Origin: Rheum nobile
Lineage: Eukaryota; Streptophyta; Magnoliopsida; Caryophyllales; Polygonaceae
Assembly (NCBI GenBank): GCA_027886185.1
Contig: WOAB01000595.1
Location: 3,534,001 to 3,598,000 of the forward strand
Direction of reading: 5' to 3'
Length of the DNA: 64,000 bases
Under the pieces are notes generated by a model. It made no database searches and had not been told where the DNA came from. It saw only the letters and a list, made by a program, of their open reading frames with translations. Shown one piece after another: positions 24,498 to 34,672 of the stretch (the first letter of the stretch is position 1; each line of letters begins with the position of its first letter). The translations under genes and the position numbers were made by a program.

Positions 24498-25635
24498 TGT
24501 TAGGAAACGGAACTCTGGAACCTCGGTTTCCCTGAGAGTTCATTTCCTCAGTTTCTCTACTTTTGAAGATGACAAATATTATGATACTAATATTTTATCT
24601 CAAAGATGTGTTTTAAGGAACCACAGGAATATACCAAATGCAAGAAAACCAAACAGGACAAAGAGAACCAAAGGAACAAGACAGAAGAAGGAACCCAGAG
24701 GAACCCAGGTGTACCCAGAAAGGTAGCATGCAAGGCTGCGATTTCCGAGAAATCTGGGAACACACAACCTAGGACAAAAGTTGTTGAAAACGACTTGTCC
24801 GAAGTTTCCAAAGGTCTGCCAATGTCCAGAACAAAACAACAAGATACCCAGAAACGCTGAACCTCGGACAGAAAAGATGAAAGCGACAGGACATAGAGAT
24901 GTCACTATCCAGAAGACAGTTCCCAAGCGCCCAGCTTGCTCAACCTCAGACGAAAGCACTTGAACAACGACATAGCAAGACTCGTCTGAGGTAGTTGACC
25001 TACCAAGAGAGATTCTGAGCTGCCTAGGTTATTTGCACATGCCAAGAACAACGTGGACCAAGGAGAACAACTGATCCTAGGGCAAGCTCAATCTGTGGGA
25101 ACCCAGAGAGGATTAAGTTACGAAGAATCCTCTATAAAAGGAAGACTAACTCAAGAGAGTTATATTCATGCACTGAAATACGAGTCACACTCATTAGCAA
25201 ATATCAAGTGTGAACCTTCAAACAAGATCATCAAAGCAAACCGAGATCAAGAGGAACCAGTCAAGGAAGAGAAGAGCTGAGTGCTAAGTTCCTGTGACTG
25301 TAAGTGATAGTTCCTAGGTGCGAAGGTCTGTTTCCTGGATTAATTATTGATTGTGTTAAGTTATCTAGGATTGCCTAACTGTGTGTAAGGCAAAGAAACT
25401 GTGTGTTTGTTCCTAGGATAAGTTGTAACCAATAGAGATAAGAAATCAAGAAGTAGACCTTGAAATCCTTTCAAAAGAAAGGTATTGGTTTTTATCCTGA
25501 ATTGCTAGTTGGCAATCAAAGGTTTCCACTATAAGGAACTTGTTATTTGTTTGATTGTTTATTTCCGCTGCGAAGGAAACTTAGAATTCATATTCTGAGT
25601 TCCTTAAGTTATTTTCTAACAATCACGATCCTACA
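24498..25635 (+). repeat. 3' LTR of Sirevirus-like element
   Basis: The 1,138-bp LTR TGTTAGGAAACGG...CGATCCTACA is uninterrupted and gives the ancestral form of the 5' LTR. The TATA box lies at 25130-25140. The copy carries a 10-bp segment near 24698 that the 5' LTR lacks. Confidence 0.94.
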
Positions 25636-27044
25636 GGCTAAAAAACCGAAAAATCGATTTTATTAATTCTAGCACAATTTCATCTTCTTACCTGCATATA
25701 TGATATAATTTAACATATAATAAATTTAAAATCCCAAAAGCATATAGTGTAACTGTTTAACTACTTCACATATCAAGTTCGACTTGATCTACAAAATAAT
25801 AAAGTTTCATGCTGCCCATGCACATACAGAAATATCCCAAAACAACATAATAACAAGTAAAATCAATGTTTCACTACATTGTCAAGAAGATCATTTCATC
25901 CTTTCAAGTTTGAACTTTGAACACCCAAAAAATCCCTTTTTCACTTCGAGCTGCCAAGAAGAGCACTAAGAGAAGTTCATCCTTCCATTGCCATGAAGTT
26001 CACACTCTACACCATGTTCAGAGATAACAATAGTCAATAGTTATGCAATAAAAAAAAAAGAACTAATTGATTGAAAAGACAAATCAATAAGCTACAGAAA
26101 CTAAGAAAGAACCTTTGCTTTGTCCAAAACATTGGAGATCATGCTTGCCTATTAAGAAAGGTTATCCCATGTTTTTTTCAACATCTAACAAACATATAAA
26201 AAGCATCAAACATTAGTAAACAACAATGATGAAATAAGGCAAATAACGATAAAGATAAGAAAAAGATTACCTGCTTTCATTTCCTCGGACTCCTTCAGAA
26301 GCTCTATTACTTCACCAAATACAGGTACATGGGACTTTCCATCAGCACGAAGCCAATCTTGAGTGCATATTAGTGCTTGAGCCGTCTAATTAATAATCAC
26401 ATACATCATAGATAAAATTAAATTAGTATAAATGTTAACAAGAGTCGAGAAATATAAATAAGATTCTAAGTGTTTATTAAAGGACAAAGAGTCAAAGATG
26501 TCACCTTAGTAGATAGAGAGCTTCGAAATTTATCAATAGTACGGCCTCCTGTGCTAAAGGCAGACTCAGATGGAACCGTAGTGATTGAAATGGCTAATAC
26601 ATCACGGGCCAAATATGCAAGAATTGGAAACCTATGCCTATGACATTTCCACCATGTCAAGGTATTAGTGTCAGAGTTAGCAGAACTACTCAGCTCATGA
26701 AAATATCGATCAAATTCATTTGTAAATGATGCACCAACAGATTCAGACCGCTTTTGCAATTTAGAAGTCAAGTTTTGGAAAAACACTTGACGGCCTCCAG
26801 AAGCACCCGAACTCATTCTCGCAGACCTTGACCTCATCCTATCTTGATCTTCAGCACATGAAGGAGCATATATCCTTCTATACTTATCAAATAACTCTTT
26901 TGTAGCATCCTTAACCGTTTGTGCTAATGCCTCTCCTTCCTCATCACCATATAAGTCTTGCAATGCCAGTTGCAATCCTTCAAACTTGTACTTCGGGTCA
27001 AGAATAATACACTAGTACAAAATATAGGTTCGGACCGCAGTTGT

Positions 27045-27265
27045 TTAAAATGAATAACCACGGTTTACCGTCCGTGGTTGTTCTCGGCGTGGTCCGACCC
27101 TCGGACCACGTTTTCTGCAAACGTGGTAAGTCGGACCGCGATTATTGACAACCGTGATAAGTCAGACCACGGTTGTTGTAAACCGTAGTAAGTCGGACCG
27201 CGGTTGTTGCCAACCGTGGTAAATCGGAAGTTGGACCACGCTTCATGGACAACCGTGGTGCACTT
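27045..27265. repeat. CACTA subterminal repeats, left
   Basis: About eight copies of a 20-25-bp unit related to GTCGGACCACGGTTGTT...AACCGTGGTAA, in both orientations. The counterpart lies at 30085-30345. Such arrays bind the CACTA transposase in related elements. Confidence 0.85.
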
Positions 27266-27389
27266 CAGTTTTTTTTAAAAAAAAATAAAATGAAACGGGT
27301 AACCACGATTGTGCAGAGATTTTTTCCCAGAAGCAAATAAAAAAGCAAACAATATAAAACTTGACTTTTCCAAAATCACCTTTAATGTC

Positions 27390-27760
27390 TATTGACTAAG
27401 TTATACAACGAAAAAGCAAGCAATTTTCTTTTCCTCTTCAACAAAGTAGCTGCACGCAGGAATATCTGATCAACCTCATCAAGCTCAGGAGTGCCCTTGC
27501 CTTCTCCAGACAATCCAGGCCTTCTCAACTCCGACGATATCGTCTTCAGCTGCTCCTCGAAATCTTCAGGCTGCTTATTCAGAAATGGGAACTTGTCAAA
27601 GGTGTGCAAGTAGAGGGATCTCACTGGCTCGTCTTCCTCGCTGATGGTGTTATCACTCGCTCTCTTCGTCCAACTCTGACTCGAACATATGCGATAGGTT
27701 CGCTGAATCTGATACCGTTTCGTCGTCTGACAACAAAGGATCACAGCATTCGGATTATCA
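27390..27760 (-). pseudogene. Captured gene fragment of unknown origin in CACTA element
   Basis: A conserved-looking stretch (VRSLYLHTFDKFPFLNKQPEDFEEQL, then GKGTPELDEVDQIFLRAATLLKRKRK) is preceded by an acidic segment that reads better in a shifted frame (LLSDDETVSDSANLSHMFES). Its composition is that of an ordinary soluble protein rather than a transposase. I do not recognise the parent gene. It probably came from a different host gene than the neighbouring HSP90 exons. Confidence 0.45.
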
Positions 27761-28024
27761 AAGCCACATCAGATCGAAGTAAAAAAGTCAGGGAAATGGG
27801 GATACAAATAACATTGTATCCTAAAAAGGTAACATAAGTTCTGTTTGACAGAAATAATTAAAGCAGTCCAACCTATTCCTAAATATAAGAAATTATTTCG
27901 AGATTAATCAGAAATGAAATGAACCAGATTGCAACAAAAAAATTTTGATGTTAAATACAAAGGACCAAGGAGTGGGCAATAAGTGGATAATAAATAATCC
28001 AAAATGGACTACAATAATGCATAC

Positions 28025-28476
28025 CTAAGTCCAAGTCTTCCTTGCTTATATCGACGAAATTATTTTCCTTGTATGATTTCAGATTCTGGACTGCAATCTC
28101 ATCAATAGGATCAACCAAGTAGAGTACCTAAAAAAGAGAACGAAAGTATAAGCTTAAAATACTTCAGAGAGCATAGAAGAGCACAGCCCAGTAGATAGGA
28201 GTGACTGAATACGGATCATACTTCAAGGTCTTTCTCCAATAGTTTCTCCAGGAAAGGTGTATTTTTTGCACTCGTTACACTGTCTGCTGCAATGTAATAG
28301 GTGTCCTTCTGTTCAGGCTTCATGTTCTCGATGTATTCGTCCAAGCTGATGAACTCATTCTCACTTTGAGAAGAGAAAAAACGAAGCAGTGGAGCGAGAC
28401 GTTTGTGGTTTTCACGGTCTTCAAGGCAACCTAATTTGATGTGTTTGCCAAAGTTCTCCCAGAATCTTTCATAATC
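28025..28476 (-). pseudogene. Captured two-exon fragment of an organellar HSP90 gene (HSP90-6-like)
   Basis: The first exon (28476-28222, 85 codons) reads DYERFWENFGKHIKLGCLED through FLEKLLEKDLE. After a GT-AG intron (28221-28128), the second exon (28127-28025) reads VLYLVDPIDEIAVQNLKSYK and ISKEDLDL before a GTAT donor. The frame is unbroken. This is part of the middle/C-terminal region of plant organellar HSP90. The wording CLEDRENHKR and SSQSENE is closer to the mitochondrial HSP90-6 type than to the plastid type, as far as I can recall the families. Neither the ATPase domain nor the end of the C-terminal domain is present, so no chaperone can be made. Confidence 0.85.
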
Positions 28477-28506
28477 CTGGATGGAATTAAAAAAGACGAA
28501 TTGCAT

Positions 28507-30060
28507 AATTTATCAACAATGCAATTATGAAAGATTAACCAACACCCATGGCAAAAGGCTGTGTGACATAGAATTATTCTCCCATGAGGTGGAAGTAAAA
28601 TTTTCATGTCTCCCGGCTAATAAAGCATCACAAAAATGGTTAGATACGTAAAATTTTCATGTCTCCCGGCTAACAAAGCATCGCAAAAAGTTTTATACTT
28701 AAAATGCACTCCAATATCTTATTAGGAGTTGGTGAGAATCATACATATGGTTTGTCTCTAAATGGTTAGATACTTCACCTTTCACATCCAGATCTTGTAC
28801 AACAAGTTAATCACTTCAGGTCAATTCTACAAAGAAGACATTAATTAATGAAACATGTGATCTGCACAGCTAAATCTAGAAACTTTCCATTGCTTGCTAG
28901 TAAGGTTATCCTAATTAATCAACCTCATATTTTTCTGCCCCAAAATTAATAAAGTACCTTTGCTCCAAGTTACTTCTGACTGACAAAGTTTACATTAGCA
29001 CAACTAAAAAAATTCAGTGTGATTAGAGTAAAACCTGTATAAAACTTGAAAGCAGTTGGAAGAGTCCTTTGCTTGATAGCCCACCATATATCTGACTTAT
29101 TTAGACTGTAAAGTGCTGGGTCTATTATGATTGGCTTTCCTCTTTAATTCCTGGAAACATGGGGATAAAAATTAATCATTCCTCCATTATCACCCATCAA
29201 CAGCATCAAAAGAATCAAGTTCCAAAGCACCACAACCATCAAAAGAGATATAAATTAGGGGAAATCCTTGTTGTTTCTTCATTAGACCTTCTTCCCACAT
29301 TAAACAACTTCATTAGATATCAACAAGGTATGTAAATTAAACAGAGCCAACCCTGAGCAGTGACAAAGCATATACAAAGCTGCATCCTAAATCCTGAATT
29401 TGAAAACCCTATTTATTCAATTCCCTCGCTTTCCTTTCTGATAGATCGACATGGACCATATATGATATAATTACTATGTGTAGGTGAAGAAACTAAAAAA
29501 ATAAATAAAAGGCAAATAAATTACGGAGAAGGAAACATACCCTAGCAAATTGAATTTGTTGAAACTCTTATATGGTTTCTTCTCCTGGGCAAATAAAACC
29601 CAGAGAGCCAAATTATGATGCTCCCATCAAATTCCACCATGAACCAAAAGGAAGGAGAATAAGAATTTCCGGATTTTGCAGAAAGCACGAGCCAAATTTA
29701 GGGGAAATCGAAATTCCTCCTGAATCTGAATAACCACATCGTGCTACGATTGGTCGATTGCCTTCAAGACGAGTAGTGGATCATAGGTTAAAAGAATTTT
29801 AAGACAAAAAAAGTTTAGATTGAATGATTTAACGCCTGAAGGAGAAGCATACCAGATGTTTAAAGGAAGGGACAGGTTCGGCATGTAGGGTTCCGGCGGT
29901 AAATCATCCCCACTGGTGGCCAGATGATTAAAGGAAGAGGAGAAGTCGGCGTCGTCAAAGTTCCGGCGGTAAATCATCCCCAGTGGATCGAGCGAGAGGA
30001 GAAGGACGAGATGGAATGGAGGTTTGAGAGTTAGGGTTTGTAGCAGCAGAAGGCGTTGGA
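28507..30060. other. CACTA interior, non-coding
   Basis: AT-rich sequence with no clear exon. A 27-bp-scale direct duplication around TTCCGGCGGTAAATCATCC occurs near 29890 and 29962. Parts may be intron sequence captured with the HSP90 exons. Confidence 0.5.
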
Positions 30061-30084
30061 GAGAAGAAGTTAGAAATTATACCT

Positions 30085-30345
30085 GATTCCTACACCACGG
30101 CTTACAGAGCTAAGCGAGGTCGTCTTACATTAAACAAAAAACTTTGTACCGCGGCTATATATTTAACCGCGGTTCGTGTTTTTTTTTTCCAAAAATTCCG
30201 TTCGCACCACGGTTTAGTCGACATAACCGGGGTCTAAAACTTATTTTTTAATAAAAAACACATATTTACCGCGGTTAATGATAAACCGTGGACCGGTCAT
30301 AAGGCTTACCACGGTTGTTATAATCCGCTCCAAATATAGTGCGAT
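30085..30345. repeat. CACTA subterminal repeats, right
   Basis: Copies of ACCGCGGTT, ACCACGGTTTA and AACCGTGG in both orientations mirror those at the left end. Confidence 0.85.
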
Positions 30346-32224
30346 TAATGGCTCTTTTTGTACTAGTGATAGCCACAAATATGAACATATTCATATTCTC
30401 CATTCTGCCCCAATACTTGTCATACTTTTGTTTCATAGGTACTGCCATGGAACGATAAACATCATTATCACTTTTCACTCATTGATTCAACAATTGCACG
30501 ATGTGACCTATGTAATAAAATACATTACACACCGTCATATAAGAGGACCCCGATACATTGTTTGTGAAGTCATAGAACTCTTTCAAGAAAGTCACAATAA
30601 CTTGAATCTTATTCCACTCTTCTGTAGTTATGTGTCCTAAGAACACACCATCAGTATCTCTTGGAGTTTCTAAACGAGGAAAAACACGTCTATACTTCAA
30701 AGCAACCTCCAACATAGTGTAACATGAGTTCCATCTTGTAGGCACTTCATATTGCAATGTAGATTTGCACTCAATTTTCAGCTTTTGGGCTTCTTCTTTG
30801 AACATATGCAATCTAGCAGGAGAGTTTCTTATAAACTTCACAACAAGTCTAACCTTTTCAATGCAATTGACATGAGGCTTTAGACCAGCTTGGACAATAC
30901 GATTAGCAATGTGAGCAACACACCTCATGTGCAAATACTTAGCATTGTTAATGCTACTACCATTTGCTACAACCATCTCCTTCAACTCTTTACAAGCAGA
31001 ATCATTAGCACTTGCATTATCCACAGTCACAATAAAAACCTTATCACATAAATCCCAAGGCCTCAAACAATCTTTAACATCTCTAGCAATATCAACACCC
31101 TTATGACCACTGATTGGACAAAAATTCAATATTCTTTGCTGCAATGTCCAATCATTATCAACAAAATGAATAGTCAAACTCATATAGTTTACCCTTTGAA
31201 TAGAAGTCCATGTATCAGTAGTCAGACAACCCCTTTGGCAATTCTTCTGCAAATAAGCTTTCAACTTCATTTGTTCCTCCACAACAGTTTATAACAATCA
31301 CGTGCAGTGGTGAAACGTGAAGGTATCTTAAAGGTAGGGCACATGGATAATATAAGATCTTGGAAGAAAGGCTTCTCCACAAACATAAAAGGCAACTCTT
31401 CTCCAACTATCAGTCTAATCAGATTTCTCCTCACAACATCTAGATCTAGCACCCAATTTTTCATCTTATAAAGTTCACCTTCAGAAAGTTTCTCTAAGAC
31501 AATTTTAGATTGGGTACCTCGATCCTTGTTTTATGGGTTCTCTACACAAGTCTTGGAGTGCTTGATCAGATTTGTGGTGCCATTCTTCAAAGTATCCACA
31601 ACAAATGTCTTCTTGCAATAGTTGCATTCTGCTTTAGGCTTCTTGTTTTTGTCAATAAAGGGCCTGAAATATTTCCAAGCAGCATTTAATTTCCCTTTCA
31701 TCAAGTCTTCTGATGCATTTTCATCCTCTTCAAAGACCTCCCTCCGAGGTTGTTTTGTGGGTCGATTATCCTCCTCATCTAGACCATTATCCTCCTCATC
31801 TAGAACATTATCCTCATAGTCCTCATCAAAATCAGGATCCATTATTTCATGCTCTGGTGAAGTTTCTGAAGCAATTGATCGTATCAAGTCTTGAGACTCC
31901 GGTTGAGTGCTAGTTGTAGCTCTAGTAGATACTCTAGATCTCTTTTTGGATTGAGAGCTCGACATCTACACAAAAGAATAGAAAAGATAAGTTTACACAT
32001 TGAAAAGAATAAATTATAAAGAGTAAAGATATATTTTCATGGTATGAAATACAAAAACGATACTTACATTTGATGAAAGTCTATCCGTTGTTTTGTATTT
32101 AACAATCTCATAACACTTATGTCCAAGAATCCAAGATAACTGAAATTACAACATATTAAGAACTTATTAATAAAAGTTATATAACCAGTTAACCACATAG
32201 ACTGAAATTGAAATCACGAAGGAA

Positions 32225-32387
32225 GGAGGCTACTGCAGAATTTCTCAACGAAGTCTAGGAAATTCTCAACTAAGGCTACTGCAAATAGCCAAAACATCAT
32301 ATTGCAATGCGGAATTTCTCAACGAATTTCTCAACTAAGGCTACTACAAATAGCCAAAACCTAATTCCGGACCGATGCTCACCCCTA
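32225..32387 (-). repeat. Duplication ending in an internal copy of the hAT terminus
   Basis: A segment containing GAATTTCTCAACGAA and CTCAACTAAGGCTACTGCAA is duplicated in tandem. It runs into CCGGACCGATGCTCACCCCTA (32367-32387), which matches the complement of the outer left hAT terminus (13316-13336) at 20 of 21 positions. The 8 bp after it (AATCAATG) do not match the outer TSD, so it is not the end used at insertion. Confidence 0.8.
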
Positions 32388-33596
32388 AATCAATGAATAC
32401 AAAATGGTAGAATGTTCAATCTCCCCTTATTTGTTCTCTTTCATACTCGGTATTCAAACACATTTTCAGTATTCTCTTTACCACGACACCCACATTTCAG
32501 CACCAAAACCATCATAGTACTTATCAGGGCATACAAATTCATATAACACAGCTAAACATGAAATTCTACACAGATAAACAATTCTCTCAGTCAAAAAGCT
32601 CATTCAGAGATTTATAGGTCAATGTAAAAGCATGCGACTATGACTTTCAAATTATAATAAAATAACAGAAGCGATCACCAGAATATGCAGCCAACAGAGA
32701 GAAATTGAGACAAAAGAAGCACAGAATATACCTACGATTACCTACCGATCAAACCCTAGTTTCATGACTCTGTTAGTCTCTGATGGCTAGAAAGTAGAAA
32801 TAGGAACAAAAACAAAATAAAGAGTAAAAGATGCATCTTTTTAGGATTCAAAGGCATGTATGACTCACTGGAAACGATACACCAGAGACTAGGGTTGGAG
32901 CTTCGAGGGGAAAACTAGAAAGACTGAAGTACCAGGAAGTGGAGATTGTGGACAGTGGACTTGTGGAGTTATGGAGGCGTGGAGCTGTGGTCCGTGGAGA
33001 CTGAGAGTGAGTGGGGCGAGGGAGTGAGCCAGGAACTGGGAAAGACGCTGACTCGACAAGATGTGGCCACCAGTCCACCATCGGCGGCGTCAAGCAGTAG
33101 CAACGAACAAGTGGGGCTGTGGGGGCAGCAGTTCCTGGCGAAGTCACAAGCAGCGCCGCAGCGGTTCCTGGGGGAAGACGGCGACTCGGCAAGACGTCGG
33201 TCTGGGCAGGGGATGCAGGTCACAGGGCGTCGTCGTCAAGCAGCAGCCAATGAGGGGCAGGGGACGCACCAACGCAGGTCGTAGGGCAACGCCAACAGGG
33301 GACTGGGAGCTTGGAGGCGGGCGGAAGATTCAACATGTGAGGAGATCAGGAGAATGATCAATGATGGATTGATGGGCCTTTTTTTTACCTAAATCAGCCC
33401 AATAAGCAAGGCAGCCCACTTATTTTTGTAATTTCGGTTTAACCGAACCAAACCGAAATTAAACCGAACCGAAAACCAAAACCCCAAAATACATAAACCG
33501 AAACCCGAACCAAATTATTTCAGTTTTGGTTTGGATTAGTTTTTTCGGTCCGGTTCGGTTAAAAAATTCGGTTAAACCGAACCGTTCTTAGCCCTA

Positions 33597-34067
33597 ATTG
33601 GATGACCTTTAATAATTTTTTATTTTATTTTTTGCAAATAGGAGCTTCATCTCTGTGGTAGTACTGTGGAAATTGGTGTTTTCCAATATATCCAAAGCAT
33701 GACAAATACCAACATTGGGCAACCTTTGTAAGTAGAGGAACTTGGTCTTTGACAATGTGTATCTATGAGCATGACTGCCTTGACTGGGTAAACACAAGAT
33801 ATCTAAATATGATTTAGTACGATTTTTTTAATGAGAACATTGCTTGATTAATTTTAGATAGTTGATTCTTTACCTCATTATTTATCAACTTCATGTTTTT
33901 TTCTTTCTAGCTTCATGTCTTAGGAGACTCATGACTTGTGCATGAGCACCTTTTTTATTGTTAGTATAAAAAATTTACAATTTGGCTTATCATTTTTGTA
34001 AGTGTACTCGTTGGCAAAATGTGTAATTTGTACATATATTTTTTTGTATGTATATATTTAGGCCCTT
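33597..34067. other. No recognisable gene between hAT and MULE
   Basis: AT-rich DNA. A short exon-like stretch (after GCAAATAG at about 33640 to a GTAAGTAG near 33730) reads ELHLCGSTVEIGVFQYIQ, but I could not assign it. The left flank of the hAT (before 13316) is the other half of this locus. Confidence 0.35.
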
Positions 34068-34107
34068 GTTATTTCACGCATCGGATAAATTGTTATTTGC
34101 CGCACTG

Positions 34108-34205
34108 CTTCGTCCGTGACAGACGAAGTACATCCGTATGTGGCGGACAGAGTCCATCCGCGCGTCACGGACGAACAGACTTCATCTGTCACAGACGAAG
34201 TTGTT
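34108..34205. repeat. TCCGTSACGGA-type palindrome cluster, left end of MULE
   Basis: Five or more units such as CTTCGTCCGTGACAGACGAAG, ATCCGCGCGTCACGGACGAA and CTTCATCTGTCACAGACGAAG. Most are near-palindromes with a GTCAC or GTGAC centre. Confidence 0.85.
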
Positions 34206-34586
34206 GCCTTTAAAAGCAGCAACTTCGTCCCCTTCATCATTTCACCCAAAAATCAGAACTCGCTCTCTCCTCCCTTCGTCCTCTTTGCTCTCTTTTGTTC
34301 CATTCGTCACGTATCAATCGAATTCGTCCATTATGAACTGACAGGTTAGTTAAATCTATCATTGTTCTTGGCTTAGTTTAATGGTTTTGAAATTATTGAA
34401 TGTTATTTGAATTTTTTTGATGAATTAGGTTTTAGGGTTTAAGTGTTTAATGTTAGATTTACTTGTATATATGTTGTTTGAAAGTTGTTTGAAACCCAAA
34501 AATTGCTTGGATCTGGACAAAAGTTGTTCGAAATGATGTGGTTGAATTTTGTTGAATCTCTCTATGTTTGAATGGCTGAATTTGTA

Positions 34587-34672
34587 GATGAACAACCCGT
34601 CTGTGACGGACGGATCTGTTGAATCTGTCACGGACAGATCTTGTTGATCCGTCACGGACGGATCAACAACAT
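34587..34672. repeat. TCCGTSACGGA-type palindrome cluster, internal left
   Basis: Three units (CCGTCTGTGACGGACGG, ATCTGTCACGGACAGAT, GATCCGTCACGGACGGATC) lie between the 5' untranslated part and the first coding exon of the PMD gene. Confidence 0.85.

Larger units (their letters stand above)
13441..25635 (+). mobile_element. Sirevirus-like Ty1/Copia retrotransposon, TSD GGCTA
   Basis: Both ends are TGTTAGGA...CCTACA and the 5-bp duplication GGCTA flanks the element (13436-13440, 25636-25640). It has an iMet-type primer binding site, gag with a coiled-coil C-terminal part, a second zinc knuckle, Copia-order pol, an extra ORF between pol and the 3' LTR, and repeated polypurine tracts; this combination is typical of the Sirevirus/Maximus lineage. 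It sits in the left subterminal repeats of the hAT element. Counting by eye, the two LTRs differ at about 28 of roughly 1,130 aligned sites plus a 10-bp indel, so insertion was fairly recent. Confidence 0.94.
27010..30368 (-). mobile_element. Non-autonomous CACTA transposon with captured host exons, TSD ATA
   Basis: The ends are CACTAGTACAAAA at 27010 and its complement ending at 30368, flanked by the 3-bp duplication ATA (27007-27009, 30369-30371). Removing the element restores the hAT transposase frame between VA and LDP, which confirms the boundaries. Subterminal repeats of the ACCACGGTTGTT/ACCGCGGTT type crowd both ends. There is no transposase. The interior holds host-gene pieces with introns still present, so they were acquired as DNA (Pack-CACTA behaviour). 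Confidence 0.95.
26271..31965 (-). pseudogene. hAT transposase with BED zinc finger, split by a CACTA element
   Basis: Translation starts at 31965 (MSSSQSKKRSR). An acidic segment is followed by a BED finger (AECNYCKKTF...HSKTC). The frame stops at 31531, and the following segment (VLDLDVVRRNLIRLIVGEE) is in another frame. A one-base loss near 31290 precedes the main block (TTDTWTSIQRVNYM, VTVDNASAND, MRCVAHIANRIV, PTRWNSCYTML), which holds the RNase H-like catalytic core. TGA at 30479 replaces Trp. The CACTA element then separates NMFIFVA from LDPKYKF. The C-terminal dimerisation domain follows at 27006-26505 (WWKCHRHRFPILAYLARDVL, ESAFSTGG). A GT-AG intron (26504-26386) leads to the exon 26385-26271 (QALICTQDWL). 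The protein would bind the element ends and catalyse excision, but this copy is dead. Confidence 0.92.
13316..33596 (-). mobile_element. hAT transposon with nested insertions, TSD ATTGGATG
   Basis: The left end TAGGGGTGAGCATCGG and right end (minus strand TAGGGCTAAGAACGG) are imperfect inverted repeats. The 8-bp duplication ATTGGATG at 13308-13315 and 33597-33604 is perfect. GGTTCGGTT/AACCGAACC motifs crowd both ends, as usual for this hAT group. A BED-finger hAT transposase gene on the minus strand fills the right part. Without the Copia element (12.2 kb) and the CACTA element (3.36 kb), the hAT is about 4.7 kb, a normal autonomous size. The transposase is now inactive. Confidence 0.93.

Noticed and set aside
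13316..32387. Alternative hAT bounded by the inner terminus
   Set aside because: The flanks (ATTGGATG and AATCAATG) do not match, whereas the outer pair has a perfect 8-bp TSD.
32946..33357. GC-rich ORFs on both strands near the right end of the hAT
   Set aside because: No domain or consistent frame; probably 5' untranslated sequence of the transposase gene.
33640..33735. Possible exon ELHLCGSTVEIGVF
   Set aside because: Splice-like borders but no family could be recognised and no neighbouring exon was found.
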